NCBI GenBank assembly: GCA_964030785.1
Contig: OZ034971.1
Coordinates: forward strand, 19,718,365-19,782,364
DNA length: 64,000 nt
From: Siderastrea siderea
Taxonomy: Eukaryota > Cnidaria > Anthozoa > Scleractinia > Rhizangiidae
Reading direction: 5' to 3'
Of the stretch, positions 44,905 to 56,930 are shown one piece after another. Position 1 is the first letter of the stretch. Each line of letters opens with the position of its first letter. The notes under the pieces are model-generated. The model ran no database searches, had not been told where the DNA came from, and worked only from the letters and a program-made list of their open reading frames with translations. Position numbers and translations under genes: made by a program.

Positions 44905-47900
44905 CAAAATTGAAAGCAATGAACAAGATAAGTGAAAAACAAAAAGCTTAAGGCCAGGAAGAAAGATCCAAAGTCAAGATCTCATTTGAAATCTAGAGAG
45001 AACCTTTTTGTAAGTGCAACGTGCCATGAGAAAGGAATTTCATCCGCCAAGTTCATGCATCGCAGTCACAAATCGAATGTGACAAGAGATGAGTGACATT
45101 TTCTTTTGTTCTAGTATTCACTGTTGAGTTTTCAAAATGTGGTCATGTTTAGGAAACCTAGTGCAAAGATGCAGTCATCTTTAGGCAGTCAGTGAAGCCA
45201 ACTGCAAACAAAAAATGCTGATCTTCCATGGCTGACAGATTTTGGTGCGAAGAGTTCTGTTTCAGACTTGTCAAAATTGAAGCTGAATGAATAATATTAG
45301 TGAAAAAAAAAGCTAAAGGCCAGGTAGAAAGATCCAATGTCAAGAGCTCATTTGAAATGTAGAGAAAAACGTTTTGTAAGTGCATTACATGTCATGAGAA
45401 AGGAATTTCATTAGCCAAGTTCATGCATCGCAGTCACAAATCGAGTGTGACAAAAGATGAATGGCATGAGATAAGTGAAAAACAAAAAGCTTAAAGCCAG
45501 GAAGAAAGATCCACAGTCAAGATCTCATTTTTGAAATCTAGAGAAAAACCTTTTGTAAGTGCAACATGTCAAGAAAGGAATTTCATTAGCCAAGTTCATG
45601 CATCGCAGTCACAAATCGAATGTGACAAAAGATGAGTGACATTTTCTGTTTGTTCTAGTATTCACTGTTGGGTTTTCAAAATGTGGTCATTTTTAGGAAA
45701 CCCACTGCAAAGATGCAGTCATCTTTAGGCAGTCAGTGAAGCCTATTGCAAACAAAAAATGCTGATCTTTCATGACTGGCAGATTTTAGTACAAACAGTT
45801 CTGTGTTTCATATTTTTCAAAATTGAAAGCAATGAATAAGATAAGTGAAAAACAAAAAGCTCAAAGCCAGGAAGAAATATCCCAAGTCAAGATCTCATTT
45901 GAAATCTAGAGAAAAACCTTTTGTAAGTGCAAAATGTCAGAAGAAAGGAATTTCATTAGCCAAGTTTATGCATCGCAGTCACAAATCGAATGTGACAAAA
46001 GATGAATGGCATTTTTTGTTTGTTGTAGTATTCACTGTTGGGTTTTCAAAATGTGGTCATTTTTGGGAAACCCACTGCAAAGATGCAGTCATCTTTAGGC
46101 AGTCAGTGAAGCCTATTGCAAACAAAAAATGCTGATCTTTCATGACTGGCAAATTTTAGTACAAACAACTCTGTGTTTCATACTTTTCAAAATTGAAAGC
46201 AATGAATAAGATAAGTGAAAAAAAAAAGCTTAAAGCCAGGAAGAAAGATCTTAAGTCAAGATCTCATTTGAAATCTAGAGAGAAACTTTTTGTAAGTGCA
46301 TTACATGTCATGACAAAGGAATTTCATTAGCCAAGTTCATGCATCGCAGTCACAAATCGAATGTGACAAAAGATGAATGGCATTTTCTGTTTGTTGTAGT
46401 ATTCACTGTTGGGTTTTCAAAATGTGGTCATTTTTGGGAAACCCACTGCAAAGATGCAGTCATCTTTAGGCAGTCAGTGAAGCCTATTGCAAACAAAAAA
46501 TGCTGATCTTTCATGACTGGCAGATTTTAGTACAAACAACTCTGTGTTTCATACTTTTCAAAATTGACAGCAATGAATAAGATAAGTGAAAAAAAAAAGC
46601 TTAAAGCCAGGAAGAAAGATCTTAAGTCAAGATCTCATTTGAAATCTAGAGAGAAACTTTTTGTAAGTGCATTACATGTCATGACAAAGGAATTTCATTA
46701 GCCAAGTTCATGCATCGCAGTCACAAATCGAATGTGACAAAAGATGAATGGCATTTTCTGTTTGTTGTAGTATTCACTGTTGGGTTTTCAAAATGTGGTC
46801 ATTTTTGGGAAACCCACTGCAAAGATGCAGTCATCTTTAGGTAGTCAGTGAAGCCTATTGCAAACAAAAAATGCTGATCTTTCATGACTGGCAGATTTTA
46901 GTACAAACAGTTCTGTGTTTCATACTTTTCAAAATTGAAAGCAATGAATAAGATAAGTGAAAAACAAAAAGCTTAAAGCCAGGAAGAAAGATCCAAAGTC
47001 AAGATCTCATTTGAAATCTAGGGAAAAACCTGTTGTAAGTGCAACATGTCAGAAGAAAGGAATTTCATTAGCCAAGTTTATGCATCGCAGTCACAAATCG
47101 AATGTGACAAAAGATGAATGGCATTTTCTGTTTGTTGTAGTATTCACTGTTGGGTTTTCAAAATGTGGTCAGTTTTGGGAAACCCACTGCAAAGATGCAG
47201 TCATCTTTTGGCAGTCAGTGAAGCCTATTGCAAACAAAAAATGCTGATCTTTCATGACTGACAGATTTTAGTACAAACAACTCTGTGTTTCATACTTTTC
47301 AAAATTGAAAGCAATGAATAAGATAAGTGAAAAAAAAAAGCTTAAAGCCAGGAAGAAAGATCTTAAGTCAAGATCTCATTTGAAATCTAGAGAGAAACTT
47401 TTTGTAAGTGCATTACATGTCATGACAAAGGAATTTCATTAGCCAAGTTCATGCATCGCAGTCACAAATTGAATGTGACAAAGGATGAATGGCATTTTCT
47501 GTTTGTTGTAGTATTCTCTGTTGGGTTTTCAAAATGTGGTCATTTTTGGGAAACCCAGTGCAAAGATGCAGTCATCTTTAGGCAGTCAGTGAAGCCTATT
47601 GCAAACAAAAAATGCTGATCTTTCATGACTGGCAAATTTTAGTACAAACAACTCTGTGTTTCATACTTTTCAAAATTGAAAGCAATGAGTAAGATAAGTG
47701 AAAAAAAAAAAAGCTTAAAGCCAGGAAGAAAGATCTTAAGTCAAGATCTCATTTGAAATCTAGAGAGAAACTTTTTGTAAGTGCATTACATGTCATGACA
47801 AAGGAATTTCATTAGCCAAGTTCATGCATCGCAGTCACAAATCGAATGTGACAAAAGATGAATGGCATTTTCTGTTTGTTGTAGTATTCACTGTTGGGTT

Positions 47901-48385
47901 TTCAAAATGTGGTCATTTTTGGGAAACCCACTGCAAAGATGCAGTCATCTTTAGGCAGTCGGTGAAACCTTTTGCAAACCAAAAATGCTGATCTTTCATG
48001 ACTGGCAGATTTTAGTACAAACAGTTCTGTGTTTCATACTTTTCAAAATTGAAAGCAATGAATAAGATAAGTGAAAAACAAAAAGCCTAAAGCCAGGAAG
48101 AAATATCCCAAGTCAAGATCTCATTTGAAATCTAGAGAAAAACCTGTTGTAAGTGCAACATGTCAGAAGAAAGGAATTTCATTAGCCAAGTTCATGCATC
48201 GCAGTCACAAATCGAATGTGACAAAAGATGAGTGACATTTTCTGTTTGTTCTAGTATTCACTGTTGGGTTTTCAAAATGTGGTCATTTTTGGGAAACCCA
48301 CTGCAAAGATGCAGTCATCTTTAGGCAGTCAGTGAACCCTATTGCAAACAAAAAATGCTGATCTTTCATGACTGGCACTTCTGTA
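44905..48385 (+). repeat. ~371-bp satellite array, about nine units
   Basis: The anchor GATAAGTGAAAAA recurs at 44,927, 45,470, 45,840, 46,210, 46,581, 46,952, 47,322, 47,693 and 48,065, with a diverged copy (TTAGTGAAAA) near 45,297; the later spacings are 370-372. One unit near 45,297-45,470 is shortened to about 173 bases. Later units are highly similar and the first ones more diverged, as expected when a satellite homogenises from one side. Each unit includes CATCGCAGTCACAAATCGAA and ACTGTTGGGTTTTCAAAATG. ORFs of about 96 codons appear in two units, but unit lengths are mostly not multiples of three. Confidence 0.95.
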
Positions 48386-48479
48386 AAATGGTTTTAGTGA
48401 GAAAATGCTCATTTGAAAGAGAATGAAAACGGTAAAGAAAGATACAGATTTCATTTGTCAAAACAATAGTGTTTTCTGG

Positions 48480-48860
48480 GGGTGGTACTTGACTCATGTT
48501 TGGGTGTAGGGGTACCGCTGAAGATCTGATACCCTGACCCTGTTTAGGACAAAAAGCCGTAAAATACCAATCCCGTTTAGGACAACACCCTCCATTTTAG
48601 GTCCCTGTTTAGAACAATTGAAAAAAAAATACACACTTTCTTCACGTTCGAGACAATTTTACAGTATTTTAGAGACTGGGCAGCAAACGTCAGGTTTCCG
48701 ATCTATGACTGGCTATGTATAAGTGACAACGGTGACAATCGTGCAGCCATACCTTGTTTAGGACGCGTTCATACCCTGTTTGGGACAAACTCGCATAAAA
48801 TTATATACCCTGTACAGGACAGAGAGGCCAAAAACCTTACCCTGTTCAGCGGCAAAATTT
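48480..48860. repeat. Dispersed CTGTTTAGGACA-type repeat
   Basis: Internal repeats of TGTTTAGGACA (at least five variants) with ACCCTG prefixes; related to 24,690-24,960. It directly follows the satellite. No coding. Confidence 0.65.
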
Positions 48861-49539
48861 TAGATATGTTGAATATCCTTTCTGGCTGACTCAGCTTGGA
48901 GTCCTAGCATCACCATATGCATGAGCACTTTTGGGATATGCAACATAAGCATTTTGAGACGAAAAGATTTAGGAAAATGTTGTGAAATATGCAGCATAAT
49001 TACCAGATTGAGACAAAATGTTAAGCAAATGTTGTGCATCCTTGCTAATTCAAACATCGTGGAGTTCTTGAATCATTGTATGTCTGGGCACTTCTGGGAT
49101 ATGTAATATTCAAAGTCCCTCTGGCATAGAAAACATTTTTCTTTGTTCTTCTAATGAATCCACCTCCAAAATCCACTAGGGGTTGATTAGCACAAAGGAC
49201 ACGCGAGCGGGCGCGAAAATTGCGTGTGGCGTGAAAACATGACGCGCGCGTGATCATTATCTCATTGGAATCCCATAGTGCGTTTGATTGACCTCGTTCA
49301 AGACTGAATTATCTAATGTGAGAACGAAAACTACTAAGATTTGCAATTTGTTTGGAGGGAAATAATTCGCCATTTTAAGTACGTTTTCAGCCATGATTTA
49401 TATACTTGTGCACTTTCTTACAGAGGTCAAAAAGGATTGTTTAGGACAAATTTGCTGATTAACAGTACACGAAATATGACTTGAAAATCTTCGGGTTTCA
49501 TAGAAAAAAAAGAGTAGGGTGGCGAAAATGGAAATGGTT

Positions 49540-50210
49540 ATATTTGCTCCATATTTGCTTCTGGGGTAAATAAACCTAAATTTGCTGACTTGGTGTAAAG
49601 CTGGTGCAAATAAACAGAATTGCCATAATGATAGCAAATGTAAGGGTAAGATATCCAAATTTGTTTATTTGCTACTCAAGTAAATGTGACAGTACTTTGA
49701 TTTACGCCACTTGTTTGCGTGTTCGGAGATGAGTATGTTTGCTTCTTTAGTAAATATGGGGTAAATAAACCTAAATTTCCTGATTTGACCTTGGCGTAAA
49801 GTTGGTGCAAATAGGCACAATTGCTATAATAGGAAATGTGAGAGTAAGTAAGGCAAATTTGTTTATTTGCCACTCAAGTAAAAGTGATGGTAATTTGATG
49901 CAAATAAGTTGATTTTCACCGTGTTTGCTTAGATTTACGGACTCCGTAAAAGTATTAATTTTTAAGGGTAGCAAAACTACAGCAAATAAATGTGAAATTT
50001 GAAGATTTACCTTGGTGGCAAAACTGACACAAATCTGATGCAAACTTCGTGTTTACGTTACATTTTCGCCTAATTTCAGCAGGAGCAAGTGTGTGTCTTT
50101 GCTTCGACAATGCCGTCTGTGCAAATTTGTGACAAATTTAGAGCCCTAAATTTGCTACATATTTACTTCAGTTGCAAAGCTCGGTAAATCCGTCTTTTCG
50201 TGCAGTGAGT
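49540..50210 (-). repeat. Sister of the 31-kb repeat, opposite orientation
   Basis: Recurring GTAAATAAACCTAAATTTGC, TTGGTGTAAAGCTGGTGCAA and TTTGTTTATTTGC words at 49,560-49,690 and again at 49,750-49,880 give an irregular tandem pattern of about 190 bases. It ends GTAAATCCGTCTTTTCGTGC at about 50,184-50,203, the complement of the start of the 31,168 array. Confidence 0.65.
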
Positions 50211-50336
50211 AGAGTACAAATAACACCCAAAACGAGTGCAAATATCCCACGGTATTTGTACTCCAGAAGACCGGTTTGACAGGTTTTCTACAAATGTCTT
50301 GTCAGGCATTAGGGTTACAAGGTGAACGATGAAAAA

Positions 50337-50750
50337 ATGGCCGAAACGCTCGTTGTTCCCGAAGAAAACAATGAATGCTTACCGAATTTTAAGGTTTTTA
50401 ACGAAAACGAGATCCCAGAGACAAGCAATGACCTAGACGACAGTGAAATTGCTTTATTTATTGAAGAAAATCGAAACGTATTTAAAAAATACAACAGAAA
50501 AGACAAAAACTGACCTCAAGTCCGTTAAAGAAACAAGGGCCATTGAAGAAATTCCCGCCGAGGTACTTAACAATCTTTTATGTCATTTCTTTGTCAAAGT
50601 CAGGAAACGGAGCCCATCTTTCCTCAGGAGCTGTCTTCAATAAATGCACAATTGTTGTCGGTCAGAAATTTCCACCGCTATCTCTTCCAAAACGACGCGT
50701 GGTTAGTGGTTCGGACGAAGATGACTGAGCTTGAAGTGCTGTTTAACTTT
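50337..50750 (+). pseudogene. Crypton/QRICH1-like N-terminal domain relic
   Basis: From ATG 50,337 the frame reads MAETLVVPEENNECLP and later DSEIALFIEENRNVFKKYN, ending in a stop at 50,513. A shifted frame continues TEKTKTDLKSVKETRAIEEI then PAEVLNNLLCHFFVKVRKR, and a third frame VRNFHRYLFQND. The order of a KTxTDLK segment, an IEEIP-x-E-L segment and an FF-x-x-VRK segment is what I recall from the N-terminal part of Crypton tyrosine-recombinase and QRICH1/ZMYM-like proteins, where it precedes the DUF3504 catalytic region. The part between LKS and ETRAIEE looks deleted, and the catalytic domain is absent. A degraded fragment. Confidence 0.5.
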
Positions 50751-51276
50751 GTTTGACTTGACTTTCGAGTTCTGTTTGTTCTGTCGAGTTCTTTCTTTTC
50801 GTAATTTTACTCGGTCACCAAGAACATTGTTGTTAATTTAATTGTAAACCCGAAAATAATTCAGTTTTGCCTTGTTCCATCTTTGTTTTCCTTGCCAGGT
50901 TGAAATAAAATCACGACGCTTCGCTCGACTGCCGGACAGGTTTGACAAGTTTTCGTTTTTGAGCAATCAACAACAACCTCACGTCAAGCGCGCGAAACCT
51001 GACCCCGCTGGCGCGCTCACTCGCTGCTCAGAAGTCACGTTAGTTTGTCAAGCAACTCAGACAGTTTATAAACCACTTTTCCATTTTGTAGCTAAGTTGA
51101 ATAATAAATCCCTTATTAGACGGTTGAGTGTGTAGTATCGTGGGATATTTTTACTCGTCTCCCGAGCCAGGGGTCATGATACAAGTGTTAAACAAAAAAA
51201 AAACTATGAAAAAAAGCTAGCTAAAAAAACCAAGAACAAAACAACTAGCCACCTCTTTGGGTACTCTGTAACACCT

Positions 51277-51390
51277 CTTTGGGTACTCTGAAACAAAGAA
51301 GGGTTCAACGCCTTGTGGGGCCTGCGCCATTCCAAAGCAAGAATTGGTATCCTTGGTAACAATGAAAACGACTGTGATTCCAACACGTTT
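51277..51390 (+). pseudogene. Fragment of the skeletal-matrix-protein-like exon, copy C
   Basis: About 105 bases match 390-490 closely: AAAGAAGGGTTCAACGC, CCATTCCAAAGCAAG and GTATCCTTGGTAACAATGAA. Both ends are truncated; the sequence then jumps to the equivalent of about 1,190. A short internal repeat (CCTCTTTGGGTACTCTG, twice at 51,252-51,290) precedes it. Not functional. Confidence 0.9.
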
Positions 51391-53108
51391 TGTAGAGGTT
51401 GTACATGTATATAACACCAAAAAGGCGAAAATAACGCTTCTTCATGACGTTATTTATATCGACGCCTAATGCTTATTACATATAATCCGTTGGGATTGTC
51501 CTCACCAAGGAGGGTGAAAGGGTAAGTTTGCGAGGGTCAAGGCTCGTTTTCTCAGCCTATACATCATTCTTAATCTTCCCACCATTGATGAGTTCACAAG
51601 AAAGAACCATTTCTGTTTCTTTATATTATTATCTATGAATCACAATTTGTGGCTTTTTTGGGTCGACAAGTTAATATTTTGCGCTTTTCGGTTACAGCAT
51701 CTGCCACTTCAATCATAGCTCGCGTGATTACAAGAGTTGGTATTGATAGCACTTGTCTCGGTATTTAATGAACTGTATGATGAGGGAAGTCCCTATTTTT
51801 TTCATGGTATTCTAAACCTCTCCACTTATTGGTCCAGACACTAAGCAAATTTGGGACCAGATAGACTCAGTTTGGACGGTTAAGTATGTTTGGTTACTTT
51901 ATTACTTTTATCAACCAGTGCTCCTGTTAGAAACAATTCTAGATTAGTAAATTGCAAAAGCAGCTTAATGATAAACTCTTCGAAATGTCAAATTTACTTC
52001 TACGGAAATGACATTAGCATTAACAGAGCGGACATAAAACATAAGCTATCTGACCACTTTCCGTGCTTGAACTTTTTTTCGGGGCATGACTTGATTCGTT
52101 TTTGCTTCAAAAAAACTCTTTTACCTGACGCAAACTAGACCGCACTGTCTCACTAGGGCCGCAGGTGTTCCATATTCGGCAGGTGTGCAACTCTGGTTCC
52201 TGTAGCATTACAGTAGTGAAAGCCTTCGTACGCATAGCATTTTATTAGGGCCGTTTTCTAACGGTTCGCCGGTACGCATTTAATTCATGCACCTGGGGAG
52301 AGTCAGTGTTCTCTGTGGAAAAACAGCACGAAGTGGCGAAAGGCTTGAATCACCGACCTCCCTGTCTTCCGATCGAAGATCCGACACGCGAACAGCCCCT
52401 CCACCCACCTGCACACAGTCTTTGGCTGATATTGATTAGCCTCAAGAGTCCCATCAAGAGAAAAAAAACATATCGACAGTTTACCACTCTACATGACCAT
52501 TGTTTACGCAAAAATTAATCCTTTCTATCACCAAGTCTAGGGAAGGGTATCACGCCGGCTTAACGTTCAATATATGTAACTGATTAAAAGTCGGAAGGTT
52601 TTTATATCCTGAGAGCCAGAGATTTCTCTGTCGTGCTTTCGTGGAGCAATGGTCGAAGAAGTGGCCCAAGCTGCGAGAAAAAAACCATTGTTTGCTGTGA
52701 TTTATTGTTCAGGGTGGACCGTGGTTTTTTACCAATAACAGAAAAATCAATCACAGTGAGATCTCGCACTATGATCGCTGTAATGACACGTACAGAAAAA
52801 GCCGCAAACGGCTCTGATGAAACCTGTTACTCGACAGTTTGCTAGCAGCGGAAGCGATTTTTAAACAACTTTCGCGGTAGTAGAGAAGTTCGATAGTTCG
52901 AAGATTTCGCGTCCTAATTCCAGCCGTAATTCTCCTCTATTAAGCTTTTTGTTGTGGAATAAGCTGCATAAGCGGAGAAGAACCATTTACGTGAGCATCG
53001 CAGTCCTTTTCCAGTGGTAGACCTTGGGAAAAAAGGCCGCCAAAATACCAGTTAGCCAGTAGACTGTAAAGTCGTTCAGGAAAAACAGACGCGATGAAGC
53101 TTACTATC

Positions 53109-53574
53109 AAAAACTAGTAAAAAAGAATTTAAAAAGTTGACACTGACTAAAAATATGGTGCCACTACTGTTGCCTTCCTCAGCAAAGATAAAAATGCAGA
53201 TGTCTAATGGCGTCCTACTTAGAATATGTAACCGATGTGTAATAAAAATCACACCTCGAAGGAACTTTCTAAGTGCAACAATAGTCTCTAGAGTATTCTT
53301 AATGGCTCTAAAAATTCTTAATGTTATTGTATACGTTTGGTAGCGCTATGTGTATTTTTAGAGTCATTAAGAATACTCTAGAGACTATTGTTGCACTCAG
53401 AAAGTTCCTTCGAGGTGTGATTTTTATCACACATCGGTTACATATTCTAAGTAGGACGCCATTATACATTTGCATTTTTATCTTTGCTGAGGAAGGCAAC
53501 AGTAGTGGCCGAAACGTCCATAACCATATTTTTAGCCAGTGTCAACTTTTTTAATTCTTTTCTACCAGTTTTTA
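53109..53574. mobile_element. ~466-bp palindromic MITE
   Basis: Arms of about 210 bp, 53,109-53,318 and 53,350-53,574, are complementary (for example GAGTATTCTTAATGGCTCTA with TTAGAGTCATTAAGAATACTC; GTTGACACTGACTAAAAATA with its partner at 53,530). Mirror ORFs starting with PSSAKIKMQM on both strands are artefacts of the palindrome. Confidence 0.85.
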
Positions 53575-53893
53575 ACATGCCTGGCTACACACCGAACATT
53601 TTTAAGCTTACTGTCCTTTACCCTTGAAAGAGGACTGACGACGCAGCTATGCAGAGGCTTGCCTGGTTTTCAGTGACGTACCTTAAAAATTTGTTTTGTT
53701 GAAGCCCTTTTATCATGATTCTTTTTCGAGCAGAATACTGTAATTTAGCGGAAGCGACAACACCTTGTGGTCACGAGTGTTGAAATTATACACTGTCATT
53801 ATTGTTTTGTGTCGCCCAAGCAGTCTATAGACTGTGTATCCCTTATGAGGTCCAGAAGACAATCAGTATTCTTGTCTAAATTCTCGACAAAAT

Positions 53894-53894
<1 letters not shown>

Positions 53895-53937
<43 letters not shown>
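53895..53937 (+). repeat. (AAT)n microsatellite and adjoining repeat end
   Basis: About 13 AAT units followed by GAGCGCTATTTCTAGTGCTA..., which contains a short AGCGCTA inversion; likely the 3' tail of a retroposon in minus orientation. Confidence 0.7.
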
Positions 53938-54543
53938 TGAATTTACAGAGCGCTATTTCTAGTGCTATCCAATAGCGCTTTACAATAATTTTAAAAGTAT
54001 CAAAAATTCGGAGTAAGCAGATTTGTTATTGGCTCGGCGTCATCAAAGGAATGGCGAAACCTCCCAGAGATGTTTCTGGAGGCACCTTTTCAAAGAAAAT
54101 AGGAGGCACTAAGTTAGCACGTGGACCGGGCGTTCAAGAAAGGCCCCTGGTATTTAGGGTATGTTCTTTATTTAGTGTTGACAAGGCGCTTAGAAAATAC
54201 AAGTTTATATTTCAACACAGAAGAATAAATGGTCAGCGGAAAGTTGTCATCAAGTCCTATATTGTCCGGCGTCCTACATAGGCAGACAATTAGTATGCTT
54301 CCTGGCCCTTTGTACTACAGAAACATTGCATGTGTATAATTCTCGTATAATAGCTTGAACATAAATTGGATGCTTTTTATTACTGAGTCATGTTTCGCTT
54401 GATCGCGCTCAAAATGCGTTTAGGAATGTGCATACCCACGATTTCTTACTTGCTACCTTAAAGTTACTAAAATATATACGAAAACTTTCTACAGTGATAT
54501 GAAAGTTCGTAGTTCCCACGCTTTTATACTTTTGCTGAACGTT

Positions 54544-54671
54544 TTACAAGATGTTTCCAGAGACGGCTGCAAAGGCCAACACTCCACTGACTCAACAAAA
54601 CTTAGTTGTTGGGGGTGGAGTTGATTTAGCTGTTGGTGGAGTTGGTTTAGTTGTTGGGGGTGGAGTAGCAC
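54544..54671 (-). pseudogene. Copy C GPI-tail exon of the Ly6-like gene (broken)
   Basis: Minus-strand homologue of 3,537-3,652 with the same acceptor (TTTGTGGTGTAG) and phase. The stalk is expanded to three TPPPTTK-like units, but reading in phase gives AAG TTT TGT TGA, a stop before the hydrophobic tail; the tail (GVLAFAAVSGNIL) and TAA remain in frame beyond it. The local frame was disturbed by indels around the spacer. Without the tail no GPI anchor could be added. Confidence 0.8.
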
Positions 54672-54734
54672 CTACACCACAAACAAGGAAAGAAGAAATC
54701 ATCATAAATGCGAATAAAAAGTAAGGTACTTCTC

Positions 54735-55235
54735 CTTCGGATGGTATAGCCTTATAGACATAGACATAGTTTATTTACCCACGAAGAGCTCAGGAGCCGT
54801 AGCTTGTTAAAACACTCTCGTGAAATAAGAGGTTCCCAAAATACAACAGGTAAAAATTTTAAAAGGGGGTTACAATAAAACGTGAAAAAAATAAATTTTT
54901 GAAATGAATTTGCCTTGAATAGTTAAATGGTATTCACATATTTACAATTATAATAAGCAAAAAGGACATTTACAACAGTTAGCTACATATAAGACCAATT
55001 CAATTTAGATAATAGTTTATTAAAAGAGGCGAGATCTGCATCTTGACGGACTTAAATTCAGCCAGAAGATTGTTCCAAATACGATTTATAGTACAAATGA
55101 ATGAATGATGAAACTGTGAGGATGAAGGCCTTTGTTGATGTAATTTACAGCCAGCACTGCACGAAAAGACCCGCGCAAATTATACTCGTCGCACGTCCGT
55201 AGGAGTAAGCGCAAAGCAACACAGTAGGATCCAGT
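54735..55235 (-). mobile_element. 5'-truncated non-LTR retrotransposon relic
   Basis: Minus-strand sequence near 55,140-55,020 gives SFICTINRIWNNLLAEFKSV, the short motif (R-x-W-N-x-L) that ends many LINE reverse transcriptases; downstream is a non-coding tail ending in ACATAG-type units (54,757-54,773 plus strand). Copy A has GTAAGGCGCAATAGTCATCC where copy C has this insert, so it arrived after the duplication. Confidence 0.65.
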
Positions 55236-55559
55236 AGTCATCCACAAGTTGCACCCCGGGCAATCTTCTTCAGCTCGTATGACAGACTTTGGGTGGTCTT
55301 GGGTGGATTTATTTGCAGCATATGTGAATACCTGCCGCTGTTTCACGTTCGAATATCTTAAATTGCTTTTGAGATATTGAATACCATAAAAAATCGCACG
55401 CATAACACCAACGTCTATACTCGTATGCTTTAAATAATTCCGCCCTTGAGATCCCTCTGTTCCGGTGGTTCTTTACATTACCACCATCCCAAGGACTTTC
55501 TTGAAAACGAAAACGAAAAAAGGTCGCCTCGAATCTGATCATCTATGTTTCTTTCAAAG

Positions 55560-56045
55560 ATAAAGACTGGTTGTGTTCACTGACGCAAAGGACGAATTGT
55601 CACTGAAACCGTAAGGTCATGTACCTTAAATTTATGGTACCTACACAAGTGAGGTATTTTTTTTGTTGTTGTTGTTTTTGTTGTTTGTACATAAGACAGG
55701 GGTAATTAATAACCGGTCCGCGCAATTTTGTTTAAATTTTGTTTCTTGTTGTTTGTTTTTGTTTTTGTTGTTGTTGTTTTTTAACAAGTTTGCTCTCAAA
55801 ACTTCGTACTAGTTTGCCGTAAATAATTGCACCCTTGCAATCCCTCAGTTCAGGTCCGACGGATGTGTTCACTACCCCATCCCAAGGGAAACCATGAAAA
55901 CGTTTAGTTACACAAGTTCAAGCTCACGTAGAGTCTGTTTGAACTTCTTTTTTTAGGCAATAATATCATATATATCAATATTATTACCAGTATGTCACCA
56001 AATATTCTCAAAATATAGATCATGTTGAAATGTTGAAAAGGTAAT
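55560..56045. other. Intron of the copy C Ly6-like gene
   Basis: T-rich and GTT-rich simple sequence around 55,660-55,790; no exon recognised. Confidence 0.4.
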
Positions 56046-56047
56046 CC

Positions 56048-56150
56048 TGAATGATAATTTGTTTTGTAAAAAGTGCTCTTTGGTAACTAGTGTTTTTGGA
56101 AATATTTTGTTACCATTAAGAGCACTTTTAATAAAACGAATTATCATTCA
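56048..56150. mobile_element. ~100-bp hairpin MITE
   Basis: TGAATGATAATTTGTTTTGT and AAAAGTGCTCTTTGGTAAC on the left are inverted at 56,109-56,150; arms about 40 bp with a 22-base loop. Confidence 0.8.
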
Positions 56151-56471
56151 AGATAAATAACAAAAGCGCTACACAGCACTACTTACACAGCACACTTAAG
56201 GGATTCCCACGGCCACATTCGCTAGATCGAAACATTTTGTCGTTGTGAGCCAAAAACCATTTTTTGTCATTCAAATCTATTTCTGCACAGTCTATGCGGA
56301 TCCCCGTGGAACAACGGTGACGTGCGAAAATAATATTGTTGTCGTGTCACCCCTTGACCGATAATAAGATCGAGTTACCTATGAAATAGCAATAACAAAA
56401 ACCTACAACGTACACAAGGTTTGAGGAACCTTGTGATGATTTCCGAGTCAGCAATATGCAGTTTTCATTAC

Positions 56472-56580
56472 CTGTGTTACAGATGTTTTCAGTGCAGCAC
56501 TCGATTTCACAATCTAGCTGGGTCCACCCTTTGTCTTCCGTTGAGATAGCCACCAATTGCCGCACAGGCAGCTTTTTTGT
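56472..56580 (-). pseudogene. Copy C three-finger domain, C-terminal half exon (frameshift)
   Basis: Minus-strand homologue of 10,046-10,153 with the same TTTCAG acceptor and GTAATG donor, but 109 nt instead of 108: one extra base lies in the stretch after GGY (TATCTCAACGGAAGAC against TATCTTAGAGAAGAC). Read in phase it starts DKKAACAAIGGYLN and then shifts; the second frame shows WTQLDCEIECCTENICNT. The CCxxxxCN ending is intact at nucleotide level. Confidence 0.85.
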
Positions 56581-56930
56581 CTGAAACAATACTGACAAAT
56601 GTAACGAGTACAATTTATTCACTTAAACGAGAAACTGGAAGTACAATGTTCAACCAGAAACACATTTTTTGTTGTTTCTTTGTTTGTTTGTTTGTTTGTT
56701 TGTTTGTTTTATGTGAACAACTTTAGTCGTGTCTCAAACGTTTCAGTTAAACACTCAACGAGAGGTCTTTTTGATGACAAGTATAGCGTGGAACTGTACT
56801 TTCAGTCATTTTGTTGAGATGCTTCTTTGCCCCACTGGAGATCGTTTCATAATGAGTACGAAATGTGTATAAGTTTGCAAACATCAGCATCTTATGATAT
56901 TCGCAAACATTTGTGGCAAATTTAACTTGC

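Larger units (their letters stand above)
51400..55240 (+). repeat. Segmental duplication, copy C
   Basis: Collinear with copy A (see 1,150-3,740). Relative to copy A it has an insertion at about 52,820-54,175 that includes the palindrome at 53,109-53,574, and a LINE relic at about 54,735-55,230. It lacks the MITE of 2,814-3,332. Confidence 0.85.

Noticed and set aside
45845..47247. 96-codon ORFs beginning KNKKLKARKK within the satellite
   Set aside because: Appear only in two units with favourable indels; unit length is mostly not a multiple of three and other units are closed, so they are chance frames of satellite DNA.
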